DNA of 39,509 bases, from contig JBEKGC010000025.1 in the NCBI GenBank assembly GCA_050013055.1, positions 1 to 39,509 on the forward strand, given 5' to 3'. Origin of the DNA: Palsa-504 sp050013055 (GTDB taxonomy: Bacteria > Actinomycetota > Actinomycetes > Streptosporangiales > Streptosporangiaceae). A model generated the notes under the pieces. The model saw only the letters and a program-made list of their open reading frames with translations. It searched no databases and was not told the DNA's origin. Positions 28,803 to 38,792 of this stretch are shown here, in pieces (the first letter of the stretch is position 1; each line of letters begins with the position of its first letter). The position numbers were made by a program, and so were the translations under genes.

Positions 28803-29341
28803 CGCTTCTCCGGGGAGAAGAACGGCTGGGTCCCGGCCTGGTGATCGGTGACATCCCGCAGGCCGGTCAGGCCGGGCAGGCGGGCGCGCAGCAGCGGCTC
28901 GATGCCTTGCCTGATGGTGACTTCGGCCAGGCTGCAACCCTGGCATCCGCCTTCGAGGCGGATGTCGAGCCAGCCGTCCGTCACCCCGGCCACGGTCACC
29001 CGGCCCCGGTGGGCGCTGATCGCCGGGTTGACCTCGGCGTCCAGGATGCGGCGGGCGGCCCCGGCGAGGTCCCCGCCGGGTTCCGGGACCGAACGGGCCG
29101 ATCCGGCCTGGCCGCCGCCCGGGGTGATCAGCCGCACGCCGGTGACCGCGGGGACGGCGGCGCGGATCAGCGCCTCGATGCGCGAGGCCAGCGGCAGGAC
29201 CGCACCCGGGGAGCCGGTGACCTCCAGGGTGACGATCCCGTCCTGGACGGCGGTGAGGCGGACGGCGCCGCCGCGGGCGATGACCACGGGGACGATGCTG
29301 CGCTCGAGCGCGGCCGCCACCTCGCCGGCCAGCGCGGTCAC
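28799..29341 (-). CDS. Double NifU-like (Fe-S scaffold) protein
   Basis: 180 residues from GTG 29341, overlapping the upstream stop. It contains two related NifU C-terminal-type domains: residues about 5-65 (IVPVVIARGGAVRLTAVQDGI) without cysteines, and about 85-160 (EVNPAISAHRGRVTVAGV) with the CxxC pair in GGCQGCS. The second copy is the usual [Fe-S] scaffold motif; the first is degenerate and may be structural, as in some Nfu proteins. Fe-S assembly or sulfur transfer is the family role. It lies between a PLP gamma-synthase/lyase-like gene and an ATP-grasp gene in one overlapping operon, an uncommon trio. Confidence 0.8.
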   Translation of the reverse strand: MTALAGEVAAALERSIVPVVIARGGAVRLTAVQDGIVTLEVTGSPGAVLPLASRIEALIRAAVPAVTGVRLITPGGGQAGSARSVPEPGGDLAGAARRILDAEVNPAISAHRGRVTVAGVTDGWLDIRLEGGCQGCSLAEVTIRQGIEPLLRARLPGLTGLRDVTDHQAGTQPFFSPEKR

Positions 29342-30484
29342 GAGATGCCCTTCCCCGCGGCCGCGTGCAGCGCCGCTTCCAGGTCCGCCACCAGGTCTCC
29401 GGCCGTTTCGATGCCGACGGACAGGCGCAGCAGGTCATCGGGCACCGGGGAGGACGGTCCCTCCTGGCTGCGCCGGTGCTCGATCAGGCTCTCCACCCCG
29501 CCCAGCGAGGTCGCCCGCTTGAACACCCGGACCTCACGCAGCACCGCGTGCGCCGGCCCGGCTCCGCCGGTCAGCCGCACCGACAGCATCCCGCCGAACC
29601 CGCCGGTCATCTGGCGGGCCGCGACCTGGTGACCTGGATGGTCCGGCAGCCCGGGGTAGAGCACGGCGGCCAGCGCGGGATGCCCGTGCAGGCGGGTGGC
29701 GATGGCCAGCGCGGTCTCAGAAGCGCGGTGCACGCGCAGGAACAGCGTCCGCATGCCGCGCTGCAGCAGCCAGGCCTCGAACGGCCCAGGCATCGCGCCG
29801 GCGTTGCGGCGCCAGGACCTGATCCGTTCCCAGAACGGGTCAGGCCGGGCCGCGAGCACCGCCCCGGCGAGCACGTCGCCGTGGCCGTTGAGGTACTTGG
29901 AGGCCGAGTGCACCACCAGATCGGCGCCGAATTCAAAGGGCCTGGTCAGCACCGGTGTAGCCACGGTGTTGTCCACCGCCACCCGGACCCCGGCCGCGTG
30001 CGCGATCGCGGCCGCGGCGGCCAGGTCGGTGATCTCCCACATCGGGTTGGCTGGCGTCTCAAGCCACAGCAGCCGGGTCCGGCCGGGCCGGATCGCGGCG
30101 GCCAGCGCGGCGTGGTCGGCGGTATCGACGAACTCCACGTCCAGCCCCCAGGTCAGGGCGAACTCAGCCAGCCACTTCCGCACCCCCCAGTACAGGACCC
30201 TGGAGACCAGCACGTGATCACCGGGCAGCAGCGACTGGAACACCGCGGTGACCGCCGCCATCCCCGAGCCGAAGAGCGCGCACGCGCAGCCCTCCCCCTC
30301 CAGCGCGGCCAGCAGCCGGGTTATCGGCCCGCGTGTAGACCCGGTCCTGCCGGTACGAACCATCAAGCTGCTGCTCGTAGTTCGTGGACAAGTTGATCAC
30401 CGGGGCCAGGCCGCCGGAGACCGGATCCGCCTCCCCCAGCCCCTGGGCAACCAGGGTCTCCGCTGACACAGCACCCTTTTCCAC
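29338..30484 (-). pseudogene. Cystathionine gamma-synthase/lyase-like PLP enzyme, frameshifted
   Basis: The GTG at 30484, with GGAGGG 7 bases upstream, opens a normal N-terminus (SAETLVAQG, then PVINLSTNYEQ and VYTRADNP). At about 30318 the frame changes. The rest of the enzyme continues in another frame from RLLAALEGEG through FGSGMAAV to the stop at 29338. The PLP lysine is present in SASKYLNGHGD, and DNTVATP and the C-terminal VKRATSLGGVESLIEHR-like region are intact. In this family NPT is followed by about five residues before the equivalent helix, so roughly 20 bp (3n+2) appear lost. A simpler 5-bp loss is the minimum. Either the gene is dead or the sequence has an error. Function if whole: Cys/Met metabolism, substrate not determinable. 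Confidence 0.8.
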
Positions 30485-30689
30485 CAGCCATCCCTCCTAC
30501 CGCCAGCCGCTGGCGCGTTCCTGCCCGTGTCCGGCCGGCCGAGTTTGGCCGAGGTCACGACGGGCCATCCTCGATGATCACAGACTCGAAGGCGCAGTCA
30601 ATTGATTTCGGCCAGGCGGTTGCAGGGATTAACCTGCCTAATAGTGGTAGCACTGGCAGCCGGCAGGCCGACCAATCTGGGAGATCATC
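30485..30689. promoter_or_regulatory. Divergent region with hairpin-like operator
   Basis: 205 bases between the PLP gene and the MMPL gene. CTGCC-TAAT-AGTG-GTAG-CACT-GGCAG at 30634-30659 forms a nested inverted repeat, a possible operator for the MMPL gene. GGGAG at 30679-30683 is its ribosome site and GGAGGG at 30492-30497 serves the PLP gene. I see no confident -35/-10 pair. Confidence 0.4.
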
Positions 30690-32807
30690 ATGAGCCGAGC
30701 CCGCGCGATCGCCGCTATCCCGAGCGGACGCCGGACCAAGTGGGCCGTCGTGGTCTTCTGGCTGATCATCGTGGCCGTGATCGGGCCGCTGGCGGGCAAG
30801 CTCACCGGCGCGGAGAAGAACGACGCGTCGGCCTGGCTGCCTGCCGCGGCCGAGTCGACCAAGGTGCTTGACGTGCAGTCGCGGTTCCAGTCACCCAATA
30901 TCTTCGCCGCCGTCCTTGTGTATGACCGCCCGTCGGGCCTGACCAGCGCGGATAAGGCAAAAGCCGCCGCCGACCTGGTCCGGTTCCGCGGCGTGACCGG
31001 CGTGGTGAACAGCCAGCTGGCCGGCCCGCTTGTCTCCCGCGACGGCAAGGCCATCGAGACCATCGTTCCTGTCAACCTCGGCTCGCAGGGCTGGAACGGC
31101 GCCTCGGCCGCCGCGACCACGCTCCGCACCATCGCGACAAGCAACGCGAACGGCCTAGCGGTCCACGTGGCCGGCCCGCTGGGCAACGCCGCCGACTCAT
31201 CCAACGCGTTCAAGGGCATTGACGGCATCCTGCTCGTCGCCACCTTGGCCGTCGTCATCGGCCTGCTGCTGATCACCTACCGCAGCCCGGTGCTCTGGCT
31301 CATGCCGGTGATCTCGGCCGGCATCGCGCTTGCCACCGCCGAGGGACTGATCTACCTGCTGGCCAAGCACGGCCTGACGGTCAATGCGCAGAGCGCCGGC
31401 ATCCTGCTTGTGCTGGTTTTCGGCGCGGGTACCGACTACGCGCTGCTGCTGACGGCCAGGTACCGCGAGGAGCTGCGCCGCCACGAGGACAGGCACGAGG
31501 CGATGGCCGTCGCGCTGCGGCGGGCCGGGCCCGCCATCCTGGCCAGCGCGGGCACGGTGATCGTCAGCCTGCTGACCCTGACCATCGCGGAACTGAACTC
31601 CACCAAGAGCCTCGGACCCGTGCTGGCGATCGGCGTCGTGGTGGCGCTGCTGGCCATGATGACCCTGCTGCCCGCCCTGCTTGTGATCTTCGGCCGCTGG
31701 CTGTTCTGGCCGGTCAAGCCCGCGTACGGCACCGAAGAGCCGACGGCCAGGGGATTCTGGGCCCGGGTGGGCCGCCGCATCGCGGTCAGGCCCCGGCTGG
31801 TCTGGGTGGTCACGGCGCTGATCCTCGGCGCGATGGCGACGGGCCTGCTCGGCCTGAAGGCGGGCGGCCTGACCACCGCGGAGGGTTTCCGTAACACCCC
31901 GGACTCGGTGGTCGGGCAGACGGTCGTGGACCAGCACTTCCCGGCCGGCGCCGGGCAGCCGGTGATCGTGATCAGCAACCAGCCGCAGGCAGCGCAGGTG
32001 GCCTCGGCCTTCAAGGCCACGCCGGGAATCACCGGCGTCACCGGGCCGATCAGCGAGGCCGGCCACGCCTACCTGCAGGGCACGCTGACCAGCGCCCCGG
32101 ACAGCCAGACGGCGTTCACTACCATCGACCAGGTCCGCGCCGCCGTGCACGCGGTGCCAGGCGCGAACGCGCTTGTCGGCGGGAACACGGCGGTCAACCT
32201 GGACATCAACCGCGCGTCCGCGCACGACCGCATGGTCATCATCCCGGTCATCCTGGTCGTGGTGTTCCTCATCCTGGGGCTGCTGCTGCGGGCGCTGATC
32301 GCGCCGATCATGCTGATCGCCACCGTCGTGCTGTCCTTCGCCGCCGCGCTTGGCGTCAGCGCGCTTGTGTTCGACCACGTGTTCAACTTCGGTGGCGCGG
32401 ACACCTCGTTCCCGCTGTTCGTCTTTGTCTTCCTCGTCGCCCTGGGGATCGACTACAACATCTTCCTGATGACCCGGGTGCGCGAGGAAGCCGTCAAGCA
32501 CGGCCCGAGGCGCGGCGCGCTCACCGGGCTGGCGGCGACCGGAGGGGTCATCACGTCGGCCGGCGCGGTCCTGGCCGGTACCTTCGCCGCGCTCGCCACC
32601 CTGCCCGTCACCTTCCTGGCCGAGCTTGGCTTCGCGGTGGCGTTCGGTGTCCTGCTGGACACCATCGTGGTCAGATCCGTGCTGGTCACCGCCCTTAACC
32701 TGGACCTCGGTCACTGGGTCTGGTGGCCGAGCAAGCTCAGCCGCCGGTCCGACCCCGAGGCCCCCGAGCCCGACCCGCTCGCTGAGCAGCGTTCTGCGGT
32801 GTCATAG
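30690..32807 (+). CDS. MMPL/RND-family membrane transporter
   Basis: 705 residues from ATG 30690. A first transmembrane helix (WAVVVFWLIIVAVIGPLAG) precedes a large extracytoplasmic domain, then a block of five helices (from GILLVATLAVVIGLLLITY), with GAGTDYALLLTARYREEL as the family's acidic motif in helix 4. A second half repeats this plan, with GIDYNIFLMTRVREEAVKHG. Length and layout fit actinobacterial MMPL transporters, which use proton force to export lipids or drugs. The tail is short and polar, without the long C-terminal extension of mycobacterial lipid exporters. No lipid genes lie nearby, so the cargo is unknown. A strong hairpin follows the stop. Confidence 0.93.
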   Translation: MSRARAIAAIPSGRRTKWAVVVFWLIIVAVIGPLAGKLTGAEKNDASAWLPAAAESTKVLDVQSRFQSPNIFAAVLVYDRPSGLTSADKAKAAADLVRFRGVTGVVNSQLAGPLVSRDGKAIETIVPVNLGSQGWNGASAAATTLRTIATSNANGLAVHVAGPLGNAADSSNAFKGIDGILLVATLAVVIGLLLITYRSPVLWLMPVISAGIALATAEGLIYLLAKHGLTVNAQSAGILLVLVFGAGTDYALLLTARYREELRRHEDRHEAMAVALRRAGPAILASAGTVIVSLLTLTIAELNSTKSLGPVLAIGVVVALLAMMTLLPALLVIFGRWLFWPVKPAYGTEEPTARGFWARVGRRIAVRPRLVWVVTALILGAMATGLLGLKAGGLTTAEGFRNTPDSVVGQTVVDQHFPAGAGQPVIVISNQPQAAQVASAFKATPGITGVTGPISEAGHAYLQGTLTSAPDSQTAFTTIDQVRAAVHAVPGANALVGGNTAVNLDINRASAHDRMVIIPVILVVVFLILGLLLRALIAPIMLIATVVLSFAAALGVSALVFDHVFNFGGADTSFPLFVFVFLVALGIDYNIFLMTRVREEAVKHGPRRGALTGLAATGGVITSAGAVLAGTFAALATLPVTFLAELGFAVAFGVLLDTIVVRSVLVTALNLDLGHWVWWPSKLSRRSDPEAPEPDPLAEQRSAVS

Positions 32808-32812
32808 AACAC

Positions 32813-32844
32813 CGGCGGCCAGGCGTTCTCCCGCCTGCCCGCCG
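32813..32844. terminator. Bidirectional hairpin terminator
   Basis: A 13-bp stem with one mismatch (CGGCGGCCAGGCG against CGCCTGCCCGCCG) and a 6-base loop lies in the 38 bases between the MMPL stop and the stop of the Rhs pseudogene on the other strand. It probably ends transcription from both sides. Confidence 0.85.
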
Positions 32845-35800
32845 CCTACCACCAGCCCCGTGGCCTGATGATGGTGAGGTCCACGGTGACGAAGCCCGTG
32901 GTGTTGCCTGTGCTGTAACCGGGTGCGGACCCGGTCGGCGCGACCGAGGTCTGTTCGTGCACCAGGTTGAAGCTGATGCCGAGAGAGGTCGTCGTCCCGC
33001 TCTGCTGATCGATGAACAGGTGGCTGTAGGCGATACCTCCGCCAGCCCGACACGGCCGCCCCGGCGGCACCGTCAGCGGCCGGTGTCGTCCCGGTGAACC
33101 GGTAGCCGTAGCCCTCCGCGCTGATGGAATGGAGCTGATTGTCGGACTGCCAGGTGCCGCCGACCGTGCCTCCCCCGGTGGCGGACCGGCTGAGGTCGGT
33201 GCCGGAATTGGTGCTGATCGGTCCCGAGGCGGCGCCGACCGCGTTGACGTCCAGCGTGAGCGGTCCGTGCTTGGCCTCGCCCACCAGGGTCAGCGAGCCG
33301 TTCGGCGAGGGCCACGTACTCGGATCGGTGACGTTGATCCCGGCGGCTCCCCAGGCGGCGTACCCGAACGTGGCGACCTTGTCACCCGGGTCCGGCGCCG
33401 GTTTCCCCAGGGCGCCGGTCACGGCCGAGTCCCAGTTCTTCTGCGTCCCCCCGGGCCGACCGTCTTGCCCGCGCCGAACTGAAACCCGGCGAGGGCGTTG
33501 GCCGGACCGACCTGGCCCAGGCCGTAGCGCGCGGAGGCCAGCACGTTGCCGCCCTTGCTCTCGCCCGCGCCAGCGCCGCCCTTGGTGCTCGACACCAGCC
33601 CCTGCCCCGTCACCTCCACCTCGTCATGGTCGGGCACCGCCACGGCGGCGGACTGGGTGGTGGTGAGGTTGACGGCGTTGGGCTGCGGCGGCGGCTTGGG
33701 CCCGGCCGGCCCGCCGTCCTGGGCGGCGGGCGCGGGCGCGTCGCCCGACGGCGCGGGCGCGGGCTGGGACGTGGCGGCCGGCTTGGCCGGCTTGGCCGGG
33801 GGTGCGGGGGTGACATCCTGGCCGTCCCGGCCGGTGGGGTCGCGGCGGTTCACCGGGTTGCCGCGCACGTAGGCGTACACGTTCACGCCGTCGGCCAGGC
33901 CCGCCGGGTCGCAGCTGGTCCAGCGGGCCAGCCAGGGGGCGTAGTAGCGGGCGCCGTGGTAGTACAGGCCGGTCTCGGTGTCGCGTTCCTTGCCGGTGTA
34001 CCGGTACCGCTTCCGGGTCTCGGTGCGGGCGCGGACGGCCTGGTAGGAGGTGCTGCCGTAGGGGTAATACTCCTCGTAGCTGAGCGCCCGCACACGCTGC
34101 CGTTGCCGTGCCGGACCAGCCTCCGCTGGCCGCGCGCGTCGTAGCCGATGTGCGCGACGAACGTGGTGCTCTGCGCCGCGGCCCGCAGCCGGCCGTCGAT
34201 CCGGTCGAGCTGGCTGGCCGGGTTGTAGCCGGGCACGAGCACGCTGCCGTCCGGGGTGGTCAGGCTGACCGGCCGGTTGAGCGCGTCGTAGCCGGTGCGG
34301 GTGTGGTAGCTCCGCTCCGCGCTGACGCCGGCGGCGCGGGCGAATTCAAAGCCGGGGCTCGCGGTGAAGAACGGCTCGTAGCTGCGCACCGGCAGGCCCT
34401 TGTTGTTGACGATCGTCCAGCCGCTGCCGACCCAGCGGTGCTCGACGTCCGGGCCGCCGTCGGCGACCGGCCCGGCCGCCGCCTGGCCCTTGTGCTGGAT
34501 CTGCCGGCCGAAGCCGTCGGAATAGCCGAACGAACGCTGGATCTCGGTCCGCTGACCCGGTTCGAGGTCGCTGACGTGCGTCTCGCGGGCGAGCACCGCT
34601 ACCCCGGCGGGCTGCGGCTGCGGGTCGCGCCGGGTGCGCCGGTAGGCGCCGGAGTCATAGAGCACCCGCGTGGTCGCCTGGCCAAGCAGCCGGTGCGCGC
34701 CGGTGAACGGGTCGGCGAAGTACGCCGCGATCTGCCCGGGCGCGGGGTCCGGGTCGAAGCCGTCCAGCGAGTCGCCGAGCCGCTCGGCCGGCTTCCCCAT
34801 CTCGGCGGTGCCGCAGACCCGGCCGAGCGTGTCGAAGGCCACCGCCGCGCGGTTGCGGTTGGGGTCGCTGACCAGGCGGGGCATGAGCACCCGGTAGTCG
34901 ATGCCGTCGGCGGTCACCAGGTTGCCGACCGGATCACGAGTCTGCCGGAGAAGCAGGTCGTAGCGGTCGTAGCTGACCGCCGTGGTGTGGCCGAAGGGAT
35001 CAAGGAACCGGTGCGGCCGGAAGAAGTGCCGCCGGGCGTAGGCCAGCTCGGCGGCCGGGCCGTCGCCGGCGTCCGGGGAGTAGAACACCCGGCCCGACGG
35101 CACCCACCAGGTGCCGCCAGCCCTGACGTACCCCGCCGCGTCGAGCATGGCGGCGTCGACCGCGTCGCCGTACAGGGCGCCGGCCAGGTCGCCGGTGAAC
35201 GCCAGCCGGCCGGTCAGGTCCGGCAGCGCGAGCGGCTCGAGCACCCCGGCGGGCAGCGGACCGGACAGGTCATCGCGGCGATAGCGGAACCGCGTGCGGG
35301 AGATCAGCCGCCGCCCCGGGGCCGCCCCGGGCCCGTCGGCCCGGACCCGTCGCCCGGCGTTCCAGTCTCCGAAGGGCAGCTCGGCTTTGATCGCCGCGAG
35401 CTGATCGCGCAGCTCGGCGAAACCGAACAGGCCGCCGCGAGGGTCCAAGCCGGTTATCTCGAACGTACTCGCCTGCGACGGCAGCGGAATCCGGTGCGCG
35501 TCGGGGCGTTCCACCGCATTGGTGAAGGCGCTGACCGTGCTGGTGAGCAGGGTTCGTTCGGACTCATGATCGTCGGTATCGCCGTGCCTGCGCCCGTACC
35601 CGGCCGAAGCGGTGTGCAGCGAGTTGCCGTAGTCATCCACGGCGAACACCAGGTCGTGGCTGATCCGGGGGTCCGCCCGCCAGCCGCCGTCGGCCGGGTA
35701 GAGGGCCCGCTCGTACCGGGCGGTGACGGTCTGGCTGGGGTGGGTGAAAAAGACCGCGTGGTAGTTCTGCGGGCCGTCGGGCCGCGGCTCGAGGCCGGGC

Positions 35801-37710
35801 TGGAGCAGCTCGATCGCGTAGGTGTGTTCGGTGACGGTGTAGGGCCGGTGCTGCGCCTCGGTACCGTCGAGCGCGTACACCTCCTCGCGCAGCGGCGAGC
35901 CGTTCAGGGCCCGGCAGGCCTCCCGGGCCTCGTTCCGCGACAGCCGCCAGGGCCGGGGCGGCTGCCCGGCCGGCCGCAGCGTGGCGGGCAGCGCGGTGTC
36001 GGGCAGGTCCGGGTCACCGCCGCCCGGCTGGCGGTAGTACTCGTGCGCGTACAGCCGGGTGACCGTGCCTTCGCCGGGGAAGACACCGGTGTGCCGCCAG
36101 GTCCGGGTCAGCACCGGCGGCAGGTCGGTGGCCGGGTCCAGGTTGGCGAAGCCATCCTCGGCCCCATCGGCTTCGAGTACGGCGAGTTCCTCGGTGTCCA
36201 GCTTCTCGACCAAGCCGAACCCGCGGAACTCGCGTTCGAAGCCGTCGTAGTACCCGTGATGGTAGGAGTAGCGGGTGGTGAACTTGTTGTGGTTGATGCA
36301 GTCGATGGTCTCGACCCACTCCACCACCTGGACGGGGAACGGCAGGCGTGTCACCCAGGGCCGTTCGGCGGCCTGATCTTCGAGGTAGAACCGGGTCGAT
36401 GGCGCGTAGCTGATCCTGGTCCGGCCGCCCAGGTTGTTGTCCACCTCGGTGAGCAGGTACGGCTGGCCCTCGGCCATCAGGTCGAGGTAACGCAGCGGCC
36501 GGCCGGCGTCGCCCGGCAGCGGTGAGGACCAGACCAGGCAGGCGGTTCCCCGGCCGAGCAGGTCCGCCACCATGACGTGCGCCAGGCTGTCCAGCCGGGG
36601 GAACCCGCACGGCAGCAGGCGTGGCTCGCCGAAACCGTTGCCCGACTCGTTGAGGTACAGCCGGGTGCCGTCACCGCCCAGGTAGATCAGGTCCGCGGCG
36701 CCGGTGCCGTCCACGTCGGCCAGCCGCACCCGCCGCTGGTCGAAGTGCTCAGGCTCGTCCAGCCAGGGACAGCGGTCCATGGTCACCTTGGCGCCGAACC
36801 GGCCGAAACCGGTGTTCGGCCAGTAGCAGACCTCGCCGTTCCGCACCCGCACCAGGTCCGTCAGCCCGTCGCCGGTCATGTCGGCCAGGTGGATGGTCTG
36901 CTCGGGGTCGGCGAACACCAGCCGGGGCCCGGCGTCCTCCCCCCACGGGTGGAACGCGCGCCTGGCCGGGCCGAAGCCCTCGTAGCCGAGCGAGGGATAC
37001 CAGGTGAACGCGTCGTCGCCGGTGATCAGCACGTCGGCGAGGCCGTCCCCGTCCAGGTCGACAAGGCGCAGCTCCGGGTCGGTCCAGGAGATAGCGGGCC
37101 GGGACCCGAGTTCCTGGCGGTGCCCCGGGGCCGCCAGCGCGGGCTGGACGGCCAGGGCGCGCTCGGGGGCGAACCGCCCGTCGCCCAGGTTGGCCTGGTA
37201 AAACCACTCGCCGCCCTGCCTGGCCAGGACGCCGGACAGTCCCTCGCCGTCGAGGTCCACCCGCTGATAGGCCATCTCGTCGATCCCGGCGGGCAGGTTC
37301 CGCCGCGCGTCCGGATCGAGGTCCCTGGGCTGGTGGCCGACGACGGCCCGGCGGTAGCGCAGCTCAAGCGGTGGCAGGGACTCGGCGCGGTAACCGCCGT
37401 CGCGCCGCCGGTAGCCGGTCCGGGTCACCGACGCCACCGTGGTCATGCCGCTGCCGCCGGTGCTGGCGTAGGCCAGGTCGGTCGAGCTGACCAGTCAGTC
37501 GCCGCCGACCTCAGGCTCGCCGGGGAAATGGTGGAACATCAGCACCCGGTGGCACCGCCGGTAGGTCCTGATCTCAAAACCCGGCCGGCAGGTGGAGAAC
37601 GGATCCGGGCAGCACGGCCACGCCCGGTCGGGTTCGGGCCGCGGCGCGTGCTCGTCGTGGTCGCCGTAGTCGAAGACGACCTCGAACATCCAGGCCGCCC
37701 CGCCGGCCTG

Positions 37711-37782
37711 CCTGTCCCCGCCGACCTACCTGTCCCCGCCGACCTACCTGTCCCCGCCGGCCTGCCTGTCCCCGCCGGCCTG
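37711..37782 (-). repeat. 18-bp tandem repeat carrying two in-frame stops
   Basis: Four 18-bp units, at 37711, 37729, 37747 and 37765, with degenerate copies on each side. They encode a GDRQAG-type hexapeptide inside the SpvB pseudogene. The two left units read TAG where the others read CAG, plus the same GCC to GTC change, so a mutated unit was itself duplicated. Confidence 0.85.
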
Positions 37783-38670
37783 CGTGTCCCCAGTGCCCTG
37801 ACCGCCGGCTGACGGCTAGGGGGCCCGGTTGCCGTACCTGATCCGGCTGGGGTAGCGGCCCGCCGACCTGGACTGCTTGGTGCGGTTAGCCTCGCTCGGC
37901 CGCCCGGTCGCCACGCCCGCGCCCTCCTCGGCCCGGTAGTCGTAGACCGCGGCGTCACCCGTGTCGTCATAGCTCTCGCAGATCAGCCAGCTGAACACGC
38001 GCGCCGGATCGGCCGGGTCCGCGACGCGGCTCGCCGCCGTGGCGCCGTAGATGGTCGTCACGTTGGCCGACGTGATCGACCGCCAGTGCGTCTCACCCGT
38101 GGCCAGGTCCCGCCAGCGCTCGATGCGCGCGAACAGGCCTTCCACCCGCGGCCGGTACCGCTGGATGCCGTACCGCCGGCCCCCGGCGGTGCGGCGCTCG
38201 GGCACCTGCACCCAGCCGCCGTCGCGTTCGACGCGGATCGGGACCAGGTCCTCGGCGCCGCTCAGGATGAAGGTGTCCTGGTCCGGGTCGTCCAGGTACC
38301 GCGGCAGCCCCTTGTCGGTCTTGCGGGTGACCGCCGGGAGGGCGAGCTTCCAGCCGAGCCCAAACGGGCCATTGCCCGCACCGGAGTCGTACGTCAGGTC
38401 GAGCGAAGGGCCGAATCCGGGCCGCCCAGGGCTGGTCGCCACCGGGATGACCAGGTTAGCCGTGCCGGTCGCCGCGTTAACCGTAAACTTCTCCCCGATA
38501 TCCCTGATAGCCCCGCCGCCTTTCGGCAGCGACACCGACGGCGGAGCCGGCGGGCCGCCGGCCGCGGCTGGCTGCGTCGCGCCCGGCCCGCCCGCCGCGA
38601 CCGGCCCGGCCGCGGGCGAGACAACCGGTCTGGTACCGGCCCGGCCGCCTGGCGTGCCCCAACCGGCGGC

Positions 38671-38727
38671 CGAGATACACCCGGCCTCCCGAGATACACG
38701 TGGCCTCCCGAGATACACGCGGCCCCG
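38671..38727. repeat. 19-bp minisatellite, three copies
   Basis: Three tandem units beginning CGAGATACAC at 38671, 38690 and 38709, in the 5' part of the SpvB pseudogene. Confidence 0.88.
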
Positions 38728-38729
38728 GA

Positions 38730-38792
38730 CACGCAGCCCCCGCCCACGCAGCCCCTTGACCACGCAGCCCCCCGGCCACGCAGCCCCCCGGC
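38730..38792. repeat. 16-bp minisatellite, four copies
   Basis: Four units beginning CACGCAGCCCC at 38730 (15 bp), 38745, 38761 and 38777, next to the 19-bp array and spanning the apparent GTG start of the SpvB pseudogene. Together they obscure the true start. Confidence 0.88.

Larger units (their letters stand above)
32846..38763 (-). pseudogene. SpvB/TcaC-Rhs toxin-complex gene, degraded
   Basis: A decayed gene once of about 2000 codons or more. Its N-terminus has the SpvB signature (SVSLPKGGGAIRDIGEKF, SLDLTYDSGAGNGPFGLGW, DTFILSGAEDLVPI), the middle has FG-GAP-like beta-propeller repeats (LVDLDGDGLADVLITG, LADMTGDGLTDLVRV) and TcdB-type middle domains, then the Rhs end (YEEYYPYGSTSYQ, YTGKERDTETGLYYHGARYY). 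Damage: in-frame TAG at 37816-37818, 37744-37746 and 37726-37728; TGA at 37495-37497, with the frame open on both sides; a deletion and frame change at about 34091-34100 removing most of the Rhs core; frame changes at the G-run 33447-33452 and near 33044. The start (GTG 38763) is uncertain. Intact relatives carry a C-terminal toxin; the tip here (about 32846-33750) is unrecognised. Confidence 0.9.

Noticed and set aside
30310..30330. Programmed frameshift in the PLP enzyme
   Set aside because: No slippery heptamer lies at the junction and the family normally has no frameshift; several expected residues are also missing.
37495..37497. In-frame TGA in the SpvB gene read as selenocysteine
   Set aside because: The same frame also has three TAG stops and later frameshifts, and no SECIS-like hairpin is evident, so simple nonsense decay explains it.
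37711..37782. Transposon end or attachment site
   Set aside because: The 18-bp units are in frame with a coding hexapeptide repeat and no transposase, integrase or tRNA is nearby.
38671..38792. CRISPR array
   Set aside because: The units are 15-19 bp and directly abut without unique spacers, and no cas genes are present; these are minisatellites.
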